Shown piece after piece: positions 36,179 through 46,860 of a stretch of 64,000 bases of DNA. How positions within the stretch are numbered: the first letter of the stretch is position 1; every line of letters starts with the position of its first letter. Source of the stretch: Nipponacmea schrenckii (lineage: Eukaryota > Mollusca > Gastropoda > Lottiidae); the NCBI GenBank assembly GCA_030562195.1, contig CM060202.1:29312317-29376316 (forward strand). Direction: 5' to 3'. The notes below the pieces were generated by a model. It saw only the letters and a list, made by a program, of their open reading frames with translations, had not been told where the DNA came from and searched no databases. The position numbers and the translations under genes were made by a program.

Positions 36179-37593
36179 ATGCCGATGGTTACAGTTTTAA
36201 CGAATGCAAGCAGATCTTTAGTAACTGAAGGATTTGCCACAGAACTGGGAAAATCTGTTGGTACTCATTTAAATCGACCAGAAGAAGTAGGTTAATCAAG
36301 TACAGGTTACTGTCATTTACGCATTATAAAATTTAGGCGTTGGTCAATAGCCTACTTTTTAGTTACACGTCCATTTAGGCATAATATTTAGGTAAAGGTC
36401 AGTATCCCGCCCCTGTAAGTTACACATTCATCTAGACACCCATTTTTGAAGCACAGGTAAGTCAGACACTGTACTTAGGCACATCGTTATTCAGGCACAT
36501 CACCAGATCACTGTACTGTGCCCAAATCCCATTGGACAGGATATTTGTGTGTTTGAATTTTTTAATAGCTTGACATTGTAAAGATGTATAATATGAAGTT
36601 TGTAATAGCTTGACATTGTGAAGATGTATAAGTATGAAGTTTGTAATAGCTTAACATTGCAAAGATATATAAGATGAAGTTTGTAATAGCTTGATAATGT
36701 GAAGATGTGATACAAGAAAGGAAGCTAATGCAATTGACGTATAAGTACGAAGTTCCTAATATCTTGACATAGATTAGCTGCCCCTATATACCTGTTCTTA
36801 TGCCTTCAGTTTGTGACTGTTCGTGTTGTTCCTGATCAACTCATGTTTACTGGTGGGAAACCAATTCCATTTGCCCACGTTGATGTTCTCAGTTTTAGTG
36901 GTCTGGGACCAAAGAAAAATGGCGAAATGGCACCGGATATTACGAAAATTGTTGAAGAACATTTAAAAATACCAAAGGATGGGAAGTAAGTGGTAACAAT
37001 GTCGCTAAAATTTTAAAAACTCTTATCGGGGTTACCGGTCGGTGTTGGTAGTAAAAAATATAAGCGACTGTTAAGAGACCTCTTAAAAGGTATGGACTGG
37101 TAACACAGCTACAGTGGTACAATTAGTCGACATAATTTGGGAATGCCCCCGACCCCACTTTCTTATTAGGTGTATTCTCCAGATTTCCAGTTTAGAACAT
37201 ATTTCTAACCCTCCGAAATAACTAGTACCCTATAACAAGGAACACAAGTGAATATATTATGGTATAACACCATTTTCATAATTTGATCCCTTGTGTTCCT
37301 CCATATTTACCCTCAACTTCTAAATATCCTTGAAATCCTAACCAGTATCCTATAAAATAAATCCGCAAGTGGACGACTGAGCGCTCGGATAGCTCATTTG
37401 TCAATGAATTTCTGGATAGACCACTGTATGTCAAGTTTCTCTTTAGCTAAACTTTTAATTGATTTAATGTTATTAAGTAATTAATGATGTTTCATTTCCT
37501 TTCAGAATTCTTCTTACCTTTAACCGTATTAAACCAACAGACTGTGGGATTGATGGAAAGACGTTTCCCGCTGGATTTGCTCAAGACGAATAG
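36179..37593 (+). CDS. MIF-like tautomerase/cytokine (three exons)
   Basis: Exons 36179-36286, 36810-36985 and 37506-37593 join in frame (introns in phase 0 and phase 2, all GT-AG) to give 123 residues. The protein starts Met-Pro, so removal of Met exposes the catalytic N-terminal proline of the MIF/tautomerase superfamily. VTVRVVPDQLMFTGGKPIP aligns with the MIF VHVVPDQLM block. Exon 3 starts with a beta strand, KILLTF, as in family members. The Cys-x-x-Cys motif of vertebrate MIF is replaced (PFAHV), Lys32 appears to be Arg, and the C-terminus has its own tail (PAGFAQDE). MIF proteins are secreted cytokines with keto-enol tautomerase activity; in molluscs they act in innate immunity. An acceptor-like ttactttcag at 36161-36170 suggests a further 5' UTR exon. 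MIF versus D-dopachrome tautomerase cannot be settled here, but VVPDQLM favours MIF. Confidence 0.92.
36540..36715. repeat. ~40-bp minisatellite in MIF-like intron 1
   Basis: Four copies of agcttgacattgtgaagatg followed by tataatatgaagtttgtaat. A related phrase (gttcgtaatagattgatatt) occurs at 2235-2260. The minus-strand frame rich in Tyr/Leu is an artefact of the repeat. Confidence 0.85.
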
Positions 37594-37680
37594 GGCCAGG
37601 ATATGAACCAACATCGAAACAATCGTTTAAAACTGCCATTCTTTTCATTTCTTTTTTACATTTTTTTATACTCATGATTG

Positions 37681-37686
37681 AATAAA
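37681..37686 (+). promoter_or_regulatory. Polyadenylation signal of the MIF-like gene
   Basis: AATAAA lies 88 bp after the TAG stop, after a T-rich tract. This is the first such hexamer downstream of the gene on this strand, and it is followed by the T-rich attttcttttc. Confidence 0.65.
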
Positions 37687-37793
37687 CTATTTTCTTTTCA
37701 AATTTCAGTAGGAGATTTAATAATGTATTATACAAAATCCGTAGAAACGCCACTGATTCAATGACCATGAAACGCACTGCTCCGACATACAAT

Positions 37794-38471
37794 TTAGTAT
37801 ATGAGAGTTAAGGCTAATAGATTGAAAACAAAACCTAGGAACTCTCATATTCCGTTAAAATATTCCATTTCATTACGATTCTCCCTCTACGTTCGGATAT
37901 AAATAAATAGCAATTGGGAAATTTTGGATATTTGTACGTAAAACGATGGTGAGTGAGTAAGTTCTAATATCCCAGCGGTTCTTAAACTAGACAGGGAAAG
38001 GGGGTTTTAATATCACAAAAAAAAACGAGAAAAAGTCTTTTATCTGACTTACAAAGCGATAACGTTTATGTAATTATATTTGGAGAAAAAACATAGGCCA
38101 ACAATGATAATGAAATAAGGGGCACAATTCGTGGACTTTAAGACTTATTCAGTTCATCCACCAGTGAGATAGATTATGTATCTTTAACATATCATATCAT
38201 ATCTCTTCGCTAGCGTTACTAAAAATACAGAACAAGAGAAGAAGTGATTGTCTGCTTGTGTGTCATGGAGGCCACCGACCTGACGTCCAATTAAGTAAAT
38301 AACCACCATTCAGGTTCAAGCAAATGTTAAAAGCGCTACTACAATATCTTTTAAACGGGAGTAAAAATAAATTTCTTATATTTTTTTTTTACTATTTGAA
38401 AACTTACACAACATATATATTTGAAACAAATTTTTGTCCAAACTAAAGTCAAATAATTTCGTGACTATAAT
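37794..38471. other. Intergenic between two convergent genes, nothing recognised
   Basis: Sequence between the 3' ends of the plus-strand MIF-like gene and the minus-strand secreted-protein gene. No frame, repeat family or RNA-like structure stands out. Confidence 0.45.
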
Positions 38472-38999
38472 TTATGGCTTGTTCACCTTGCTACATTGAA
38501 GCTCCAGTATATAGGATACCGGAACTGATCCGTCAAAAAGAGCCAGATATTTCAATGTAAACATCCGATCTCTTTGGAATTGGATTGACTTTCCACTACT
38601 GATCTGATTTCCCACTCCGAACATAACGTCTAATGACGATTCACTCCATTTCAACCAGAAGGGTTTAAACCGTTGTGGTTCTAGAAAAAAGTCAGTATCA
38701 AAAGAAAATGTTTTGAAGCTCCCATCTTTCGTTCTTACACCAGTCCAAGCGTTATCACTTCCTCCTATAATAATTTCATATACAAAATCGGTAGGGTGAG
38801 TTTTATTCAACAGTCCGATAGATCCATCGTTCCCTCCTTTAACCCAGATCATTTTACTGTGCTGATACTGTACATTATAGAATTCTGTATAAGTCCTGTC
38901 TCCATTTTGAGGCATTGTGATTATTCTGCTGTTAATTGTATTCATTATCACAATAATCACAAAAATAAAACGAAATAGAGTAGCGTTGTTGAAGTACAT
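38472..38999 (-). CDS. Secreted protein with Methyltransf_FA-like (farnesoic acid O-methyltransferase) domain
   Basis: A single uninterrupted frame of 175 codons from the ATG at 38999. The N-terminus (FRFIFVIIVIMNTINS, residues 9-24) is a classic signal peptide, so the product is probably secreted. The rest resembles the Methyltransf_FA/DUF3421-type beta-sandwich domain: GGNDGSIGLLN, then VYEIIIGGSDNAWTGVRTKD, FRPFW-like FKPFWLKW, DVMFGVGNQ and a final strand ending in LELQC. The EIxIGG..N motif and the xFWLxW motif are the family signature. Despite the domain name, enzymatic activity has not been shown for most members, and there is no SAM-binding motif here. The open frame extends 12 codons further upstream but has no ATG there. 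A TATA box 125 bp upstream supports an intronless gene. The function is unknown; a lectin-like or lipid-binding role is possible. Confidence 0.75.
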   Translation of the reverse strand: MYFNNATLFRFIFVIIVIMNTINSRIITMPQNGDRTYTEFYNVQYQHSKMIWVKGGNDGSIGLLNKTHPTDFVYEIIIGGSDNAWTGVRTKDGSFKTFSFDTDFFLEPQRFKPFWLKWSESSLDVMFGVGNQISSGKSIQFQRDRMFTLKYLALFDGSVPVSYILELQCSKVNKP

Positions 39000-39123
39000 G
39001 ATCCTTGAATTGATCTCAAAATCAACAGTTAACAAAGTTCGTTTTTCTGCTCAATAACAGTTACTGTCTATTCCTTATGTTTAAATATGATTTCCAAATC
39101 ATTTACCATTTTTTAATGACCGT

Positions 39124-39132
39124 CTTTTTATA
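39124..39132 (-). promoter_or_regulatory. TATA box of the secreted-protein gene
   Basis: GATATAAAAAGACGG on the minus strand lies 125 bp upstream of the ATG at 38999. It would place transcription start near 39096-39100 and leave a 5' UTR of about 100 bases. No intron is needed between them. Confidence 0.5.
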
Positions 39133-39689
39133 TCACCCTATTTCTATTAATCGTTTGAATAAGTTTAGAATATGTCTTGCAAAATGTTTAATAAAAAATA
39201 TATCACACTTCGTTTTTGTACAAGGTTTCAACAAATGAAGTTGTCATCTTCAGTTAAAATCCTGTACTTATCTTACTTTTTTATTTTACAAGTGTCGTTT
39301 TATATTTCCATAACAACGAATATTATAGTTAAATGCTTTACATTCCATGTTCAAGACTACCTTATATACCGCCTACTTATATCACGTAAAGCCAGGAGCA
39401 CACGAGCGTACACTGATAGCAGATTTCATACGCCCGTATGAATTAATTGGTTTCTATGTTATTAGCTTCATTATTATGCTATAGTGTATTTTACTACCTA
39501 GTCCCTGTTATACATTTCCCTTTTTCCACTCCCTTCCTCATGATCAAAACGTCTCTGTTAGAATGAAGACAGAATATCGAGTAAATCACTCCACACCATC
39601 CAGGGCCGAATTTCACCGCCATGTCATTCGACCTGACGAGATCTCAAGAAGTATCAACAACCAAACCAATAACACAGTATCATCAAACT
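39133..39689. other. No feature recognised
   Basis: Intergenic sequence upstream of the secreted-protein gene. The plus-strand frame at 39172-39441 has no domain and no splice context. Confidence 0.4.
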
Positions 39690-40135
39690 ACCAACTACTA
39701 CGAATACCGAAAAGTACCTAGTTTGCGATTTCAGCATCCGCTGGAAGCAAACATTAACTTGTCATCTACCAACAACTACCTAGTTTGTGATCTCAGCATC
39801 CACTGGAAGCGAACGTTAACTTGTCCTCTACCAACAACTATCTAGTTTGTGATCTCAGTATCCACTGGAACCGAACGTTAACTTGTCATCTACCAACAAC
39901 TACCTAGCTTGTGATATCAACATCCGCTGGAAGTGGACGTCAACTTGTCATCTACCAACAATTTCCTAGTATATGATATCAGTTAGCTGGGAGCGAACGC
40001 TGACTTGTTCTCTGCCAACAACTACCTACATTTGTAGTTTGTGATACCAGCATCCACTGGAAGCGAACGTTAACTTGTCCTCTACCAACAACTACCTAGT
40101 TTGTGATATCAACATCCGATGGAAGCGAAAGTTTA
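39690..40135. repeat. ~62-bp minisatellite, 7 copies
   Basis: The unit is ctaccaacaactacctagtt, tgtgatatcaacatccgctg, gaagcgaacgttaacttgtc. Copies differ by 5-10 substitutions. The plus-strand frame starting at 39621 is carried by the first copies only and is not supported as a gene. Confidence 0.88.
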
Positions 40136-40647
40136 CTTATGTCGAGCAATTGACCAATCGGGCATGATCTTGAAAAGTCTCTGTCTCTGACACCCAAACT
40201 TCTGTCTTCGAAGTGGATTTACAACTTTCACACGAGCTGTGTGTATATATAGTAGGCGTAGCTCTCAAAACACCGCCCAGTAACCCCTTTCTAGACGGGT
40301 GTTAAATTCACTAGCGATTTCAATCGATAGCGATTTCAATCGATGTGACAAGACTGAAAATTACGCTCGTCTTCCCCTAGCATAACAATTTTATATTCAT
40401 ACAAAAGAAAGTTTTTATAAATGCTCAAACGAAGTGTTAGTTATAGTTCAGACATGAAAAAAAGTACTCAGAATACTGTTTTAATTAAAAAATTATGCTT
40501 TTGTCTGTATGTCGTGTTTGAGACAGTAACAAACACAAATTTTATTTGTAAGGAAGAAAAAAAGGAGAGACGCAACTGGAATTCAAATAAAAACAACATA
40601 ATACTATGGGAGTATACTGTCTACACATGTACTATATTTCACAAAAT
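40136..40647. other. No gene recognised
   Basis: Includes gtgtatatatagtaggcg near 40240, a TATA-like site on the plus strand with no recognisable gene after it, and an inverted-looking duplication atagcgatttcaatcgat at about 40310-40345. The plus-strand frame at 40421-40666 runs into the satellite and has no domain. Confidence 0.35.
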
Positions 40648-43495
40648 ACACACCGAGGTACTATAATACACTATTACACACTGAGGTAATATAATACACT
40701 ATTACACACTGAGGTACATATATTACACACTGAGGTACTATATTACACACTGAGGTAATATAATACACTATTAAACACTGAGGTAATATAATACATACTG
40801 AGGTACATATATTACACACTGAGGTACTATAATACACACTGAGGTACTATAATACACACCGAGGTACTATATTACACACTGAGGTACTATATTACACACT
40901 GAGGTACTATAATACACACCGAGGTACTAATAATAATAATAATAAACTCTTTATTTTACATGGGTCAGAATTAGACCAAATACACAAGGACATGGTCCTG
41001 TCTCACATAATAATACACTATTACAAACTGAGGTAATATAATACACTATTACACACTGAGGTACTATAATACACACCGAGGTACTATATTACACACTGAG
41101 GTACTATATTACACACTGAGGTACTATATTACACACTGAGGTACTATAATACACACCGATGTACTATATTACACACTGAGGTACTATAATACACACTGAG
41201 GTACTATATTACACACTGAGGTACTATATTACACACTGAGGTACTATATTACACACTGAGGTACTATATTACACACTGAGGTACTATATTACACACTGAG
41301 GTACTATATTACACACTGAGGTACTACATTACACACTGAGGTACTACATTACACACTGAGGTACTATATTACACACTGAGGTACTACATTACACTATATA
41401 CAAAACCTGAGGTACTATATTACACACTGAGGTACTATATTACACACTGAGGTACTATATTACACACTGAGGTACTATATTACACACTGAGGTACTATAT
41501 TACACACTGAGGTAATATAATACACACCGGGGTACTATATTACACACTGAGGTACTATATTACACACTGAGTTACTATATTACACACTGAGGTACTATAT
41601 TACACACTGAGGTAATATTGTACCCTATACAAATAGTACAAAAACCTGAGGTACTATATTACACACTGAGGTACTATATTACACACTGAGGTAATATAAT
41701 ACACACCGAGGTACTATATTACACACTGAGGTACTATATTACACACTGAGTTACTATATTACACACTGAGGTACTATATTACACACTGAGGTAATATTGT
41801 ACCCTAATACACACTGAGGTTCTATATTACACACTGAGGTAATATAATACACTTATACACATTGAGGTAATATAATACACTATTAAAAACTGAGGTAATA
41901 TAATACACACCGAGGTACTATATTACACACTGAGGTACTATATTACACACTGAGGTAATATAATACACACCGAGGTACTATATTACACACTGAGGTACTA
42001 TATTACACACTGAGTTACTATATTACACACTGAGGAACTATATTACACACTGAGGTAATATTGTACCCTAATACACACTGAGGTTCTATATTACACACTG
42101 AGGTAATATAATACACTTATACACATTGAGGTAATATAATACACTATTAAAAACTGAGGTAATATAATACACTAATACACGCCGAGGTAATATAATACAC
42201 TATTAAAAAATGAGGTAATATATTACACGCTAAGGGACTATATTACACACCGAGGTACTATAATACACTATTACACACTGAGGTACTATAATACACACTG
42301 AGTTACTATATTACACACTGAAATACTATATTACACACTGAGCTACTATAATACACACTGAGTTACTATAAAACACACTGAGGTACTATAATACATACTG
42401 AGGTACTATATTACACACTGAGCTACTATAATACACACTGAGTTACTATAAAACACACTGAGGTACTATAATACATACTGAGGTACTATAATACACACTG
42501 AGCTACTATAAAACACACTGAGGTACTATAATACACACTGAGTTACTATAAAACACACTGAGGTACTATAATACATACTGAGGTACTATAATACACACTG
42601 AGGTACTATAATACATACTGAGGTAATATAATACATACTGAGGTACTATATTACATACTGAGGTACTATAATACACACCGAGGTACTATATTACATACTG
42701 AGGTACTATAATACACACTGAGGTAATATAATACACACTGAGGTACTATTATACACACTGAGTTACTATAATACACACTGAGGTACTATATTACATACCG
42801 AGGTACTATAATACACACTGAGGTAATATAATACACACTGAGTTACTATAATACACACTGAGGTAATATAATACACACTGAGTTACTATAATACACACTG
42901 AGTTACTATAATACACACTGAGGTACTATATTACATACCGAGGTACTATAATACACACTGAGGTAATATAATACACACTGAGGTACTATATTACATACTG
43001 AGGTACTATAATACACACCGAGGTAATATAATACACACTGAGGTACTATTATACACACTAAGTTACTATAAAACACAGTGAGGTACTATAATACATACTG
43101 AGGTACTATATTACACACTGAGCTACTATAATACACACTGAGGTACTATAATACACACTGAGTTACTATAATACACACTGAGGTACTATATTACACACTG
43201 AGGTACTATAATACACACTGAGGTACTATAATACATACTGAGGTACTATAATACACACTGAGGTACTATAATACATACTGAGGTAATATAATACACACTG
43301 AGGTACTTTATTACATACTGAGGTACTATAATACACACCGAGGTAATATATTACACAGTGAGTTACTATAATACACACTGAGTTACTATAATACATACTC
43401 AGGTACTATAATACACACTGAGCTACTATATTACACACTGAGGTACTATATTACACACTGAGGTACTATAATACACATCGAGGTACTATAAAATA
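40648..43495. repeat. 20-bp satellite (acacactgaggtactatatt), ~140 copies
   Basis: Units of about 20 bp alternate in a few variants: gaggtactatattacac, gaggtaatataatacac, gagttactataatacac, plus a longer unit containing ctattacacactgagg. Blocks of several units recur as a whole (for example around 41640-42170), giving higher-order repeats. One 80-bp foreign insert lies at 40929-41008. Confidence 0.95.
40929..41008 (-). mobile_element. Tiny LINE 3' end inserted in the 20-bp satellite
   Basis: On the minus strand the insert reads from a unique stretch (ggaccatgtccttgtgtatt, tggtctaattctgacccatg) to AAAATAAAGAGTTTATTATTATTATTATTA: a polyadenylation-like hexamer followed by a (TTA)n tail. This is the structure of a severely 5'-truncated non-LTR retrotransposon. 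It has no similarity to the 21-kb LINE tail, so it belongs to another family. Confidence 0.55.
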
Positions 43496-43937
43496 CTCTG
43501 ACGCAATGAAAAGCACGCCAGAAGACCAGAAGGTCTTAACAAAAATAAAAGTTTTAGCTCAATGGTCATCAGCTTAATAAATTAAGTTCGTAGATACGAA
43601 TTGCGCCCCTTTGCCAAAAAACTATAAAAAATACAAAAAACATCTCTAAATGTTTTGAGTTCTTATTCAATTGTTGGTGATTAAAAGGAGAGAATCGTTA
43701 TTTGTCTTTGACCAATCATCTCAATAGTCTCAAAAAAGGAATTTTCAGCCAAGCCAATCAGAAATGTCGAAATGCGTGAAAAATCAATGTATGTTAAGAA
43801 TTATCCGTGTTTGAAAGTAAAAATTATAGTTCGTTATTTCGTGAGACTCTGTGATATATAGATAAGGCATATAGAAATATAAAATAAAGTATCTAACACC
43901 TAATAAGATACCCGTGCTATTCCAGTAGTTCTAAAGA
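43496..43937. other. No feature recognised
   Basis: Unique AT-rich sequence between two satellites. No coding frame. Confidence 0.4.
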
Positions 43938-44045
43938 CTATATATACATATTCTAGACTTATATATACATATTCTAGACTTATATATACATATTCTAGAC
44001 TTATATATACATATTCTAGACTTATATATACATATTCTAGACTTA
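43938..44045. repeat. 23-bp minisatellite (tatatatacatattctagact)
   Basis: Nearly perfect copies of a 23-bp unit, about five in all. They lie about 360 bp downstream of the hammerhead motif on the minus strand. Confidence 0.88.
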
Positions 44046-44403
44046 TGTCCACCACTGAAAAGGACGTTGGTTGGCGCAAGTTGTGTTCAAGCGTTTCATT
44101 TGATATTTAAGTTTTGTATTTCATTTTAGATTGCGTCTAATGGAAAATAAAATGTAAACAGTTCAAGATACACAGTTTTATAAATTTTAAGTCTATCACA
44201 ATGGTTGAGGAACTGGTAATAGAGTCTTGAAGCCGCGAATAATAATCAACATTTTACAGTACATTTTGTACACAAGTACACGTTTATTAGATGGATAGAT
44301 TTATGTTGCTGTAATCAAGTACATGAAACACATGGACATGCATCAAAATACATAAATATTCATATAGATGATTAGAAAACGAACAATTTCACATAAACAT
44401 TAA

Positions 44404-44461
44404 GTTTTCTCAACAGTCTGTTTCGTAGTAGATTTGCTACCACTCGTCAGGAGAACAAAAC
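44404..44461 (-). ncRNA. Type I hammerhead ribozyme of a Penelope-like element
   Basis: Minus-strand order: stem I 5' side (TTCTC), core CTGACGA, stem II GTGGTAG - loop CAAAT - CTACTAC (7 bp including one G-U), core GAAA, a very short stem III with small loop (CAGACTG), cleavage triplet GTT, stem I 3' side (GAGAAAAC). Every invariant core base of the hammerhead is present (C3 U4 G5 A6 N7 G8 A9, G12 A13 A14, A15.1-U16.1, G10.1-C11.1). Predicted cleavage is between plus positions 44412 and 44411. Type I hammerheads with a tiny stem III are known from Penelope-like elements and retrozymes, and this one lies 60 bp beyond the stop of a Penelope-type C-terminus on the same strand. Confidence 0.8.
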
Positions 44462-44519
44462 GGTTTAGCTTGAAATATTGCTATGCATGCACGTGGGCAC
44501 AGTAACTACACAAGGTGAA

Positions 44520-45470
44520 TTAGACGTCATTTTGTAGGAGAAATTTGCGTGAATGGCGACACGTGCTGATTAGCTCCGAACGCTTGTTTAAGGTTGATTT
44601 TTCAGGGTGACAAATGATGAAAAACTTTTCCAGGGTACAAAGGTTACATCTTTTTGATATATTTGAGTATGATGATGAGCGTCCTAGAATTTTCCACTTT
44701 ATCTTATAGTCTTCGTTGTTTTTTTTTCAAAGTCCAAATGAATTTACTGAGTTCGGTGCTGTTTTTTAATCTCTCATCTCGAAAAGATTGGCGATGGTTA
44801 GCGTATCTCGATTTAGTATCTGTTAGTCACATACATATTTGTAATTAGGATGGATGTAAAACTGTCAAGATAGCTGGAATTAGATTTTAGGGAAGGGGGG
44901 ATGGATTCTCCCAGATGTACAGGCCTAGGGTGGAACAAATATTTTATTAAGAAATTGGGATAAAGGGTCTGGATCTTGTGGATGGTTTTCTTCTGTTCTG
45001 ATCTGAAATAACTCACCCGATAGGCGAGAAGAATAGTACCTGTTAAGTACAGATTGTTTTTAGTTTGCTATGAACAAGGTTGTCATTTAAGTTCTGATTT
45101 TTGGAATATGCCACTATCATTTTCTACTTATAGACATGGGGGAATTTCTCTTGAAGACTCTGATAATGGGAATGAACTATCTTGCTTGCTTTATTACTGG
45201 TTGTATTGAAGGGGACGACAAAGGGTGCTATGCCCGTATTATGGTGAACATTCCTATGGGTCTTGCTGTATTTAATGTCTCAATCTAATGGGCTCCTCTA
45301 GATTGACGGAATTTGGTAGTTTCATCTTCAGGCAAGTCGATTTCCATGCGCTCGATTGGGTTAGGGTGAAAGCGTCAAGTTAATGGTCGTCAAGATTGAA
45401 ATGATAAGAGACAGGCTTGTCTTTTTTTAATTTAATATCTGATCTGTGAGCCTTAAAACGAGTAAAACTG
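44520..45470 (-). pseudogene. Penelope-like retroelement, C-terminal GIY-YIG region, decayed
   Basis: Read on the minus strand in several frames. Near 44820-44761 is SRYANHRQSFRDERLKN, and it is followed by [14 protein letters not shown]: the conserved C-terminal half of the Penelope GIY-YIG endonuclease. After a one-base slip in an A-run comes [19 protein letters not shown] and [12 protein letters not shown], ending QNDV at a TAA (44520-44522). This tail is typical of the group. Further 5' (45470-45060) lie a second GIY-YIG-like piece, RFKAHRSDIKLKKDKPVSYH, a segment PFVVPFNTTSNKASKIV, and VAYSKNQNLNDNLVHSKL. The second piece resembles another GIY-YIG retroelement type, so two insertions may be juxtaposed. 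No reverse transcriptase remains. Confidence 0.8.
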
Positions 45471-45627
45471 AAGTAATTAGGGAAAATGTGTAACCTGGGT
45501 AACAGAAGTAACCAGGGAAGATGTAAAACTGAGAAGTAAACAGATTCAAATTTGCCGCTTACCCCGCTTACCAGAAAAATGTATTTACATAGAATACAAT
45601 TACATATCATGGAAACTTACATATAAT

Positions 45628-46833
45628 TTAGAAGGTTTTTAAATGCGACCATGACCATCCGTTATCATCCACACTCGACACGAATGGCTTGGTTACATCT
45701 TTAAACATGAGAAAATGAGTAAGGTGTTCTCCAACCGTAGAAATAAGAAATTCTGAATCAATTCTCAGTCCTAAATATTGTCTGATTACTCTTCTACAAT
45801 GTTCTTTCAGACTCAGATTGCTGGCGAAACGATACAAGTCTTCTCTCTGTCTTGTTGTTAAAGCTACCGATGAAGCTCCCGAACTTTCATTGACTTTGAA
45901 AGGTAATATTTGTGTAATTTGTACAAATGAGCCACCGCATAAATACATTAATTCCCTCAATTCGTGTCGAGACTGGGAAGAAAAATTCGCCAGAGATACC
46001 CTATCGAAAAAGTTTTTTTGATTAACGAAGATAAAATGGTGCAGGCTGACATTTTCAATAAGAAGAAATTTGATAATATTGATTAAATCGTTAATGTGCC
46101 ATACCGATCTGAGCCTACGTAGTCTAGAAATGATATTAGTATCTCTACAGATAAGTAAACTTGCGACTTTAATATTATCCAACCTTAAAGCTGTATGTAG
46201 AGGTGTTTCGTTATTTTTGTTCGCTATACTGACATCACAGTCTTCATGGTTGATTAAGCACTTCACAATTTCTATATAATTTAAAACTGCAGCTGTATGT
46301 AGGGGTGTTTCACCAACAAAATTCCGTACATTGACATCACAGTCCTTACGAGTGATTAAACACTTCACAATTCCTAAAGACCTACGGCGTACAGCTTCAT
46401 GTAAGGGTGCTTGACCAAAAATTTCACGTGAATTGACACAACACCTATCTTGCTCTATTAAACACCTTACAATATCTATAAACCCCCCTTTTATAGCTAT
46501 AACTAAGGGTGTATCACTTTTGAAGCACCATGAGTTGATGTTACAGCTAGGGCACTTCGCTAAACAATTTACTATTTCTATAGATTTTGTCCATTCAGTC
46601 AGTTTGAAATCTGTTTTTAAGGATGTAAAACCACCAATACTGTCAACCGTATATTCAGTTCCCTTCTTTACAGCTAAATGTACAGCTACATGAAAAGGTG
46701 TTTCACCATCTGAGTTCCGTTTGTTAACACCATCGTTATCTGTATTACTCTCTATCAAACTACGAACAGAACCTACATCATTGTTATTTATGGCTTCGAA
46801 TAAAGATGCACTGTATATAATATTCCAATCAGT
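45628..46833 (-). CDS. Ankyrin-repeat and SOCS-box protein (ASB-like), main exon
   Basis: The frame codes for about 401 residues from an acceptor-like ttgtttattacag. The first residues, TDWNIIYSASLFEAINNND, mirror the start of the main exon in the neighbouring paralogue (TDWEISTRTSLCDAVNNGD), which also follows an acceptor. An ATG at 46857 lies upstream in frame, so a start there cannot be excluded. About seven ankyrin repeats (GETPLHTA, GQAPLHEA, ETPLHTALRLDN) span residues 15-230. Near the C-terminus the block ASNLSLKEHCRRVIRQYLG, then LTHFLMFKD, is a SOCS box. ASB proteins use the SOCS box to dock Elongin B/C and a cullin, with ankyrin repeats selecting the ubiquitylation substrate. I found no 5' exon. 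The 3' end borders a Penelope-like remnant. Family is clear; the substrate is unknown. Confidence 0.85.
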   Translation of the reverse strand, partial: TDWNIIYSASLFEAINNNDVGSVRSLIESNTDNDGVNKRNSDGETPFHVAVHLAVKKGTEYTVDSIGGFTSLKTDFKLTEWTKSIEIVNCLAKCPSCNINSWCFKSDTPLVIAIKGGFIDIVRCLIEQDRCCVNSREIFGQAPLHEAVRRRSLGIVKCLITRKDCDVNVRNFVGETPLHTAAVLNYIEIVKCLINHEDCDVSIANKNNETPLHTALRLDNIKVASLLICRDTNIISRLRRLRSVWHINDLINIIKFLLIENVSLHHFIFVNQKNFFDRVSLANFSSQSRHELRELMYLCGGSFVQITQILPFKVNESSGASSVALTTRQREDLYRFASNLSLKEHCRRVIRQYLGLRIDSEFLISTVGEHLTHFLMFKDVTKPFVSSVDDNGWSWSHLKTF

Positions 46834-46860
46834 CTGTAATAAACAACACATTTCCATCTT

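Noticed and set aside
39000..39035. Longer N-terminus for the secreted protein
   Set aside because: The extra 12 codons contain no ATG; the ATG at 38999 leads directly into a good signal peptide.
40240..40260. TATA-like gtgtatatatagtagg as a promoter on the plus strand
   Set aside because: No recognisable transcript or coding exon follows before the 20-bp satellite.
46834..46857. ATG at 46857 as the start of the first ASB-like protein
   Set aside because: Not excluded, but the eight residues before TDW end in a perfect acceptor sequence, and the paralogue also begins its exon exactly at TDW after an acceptor, so an upstream exon is more likely.
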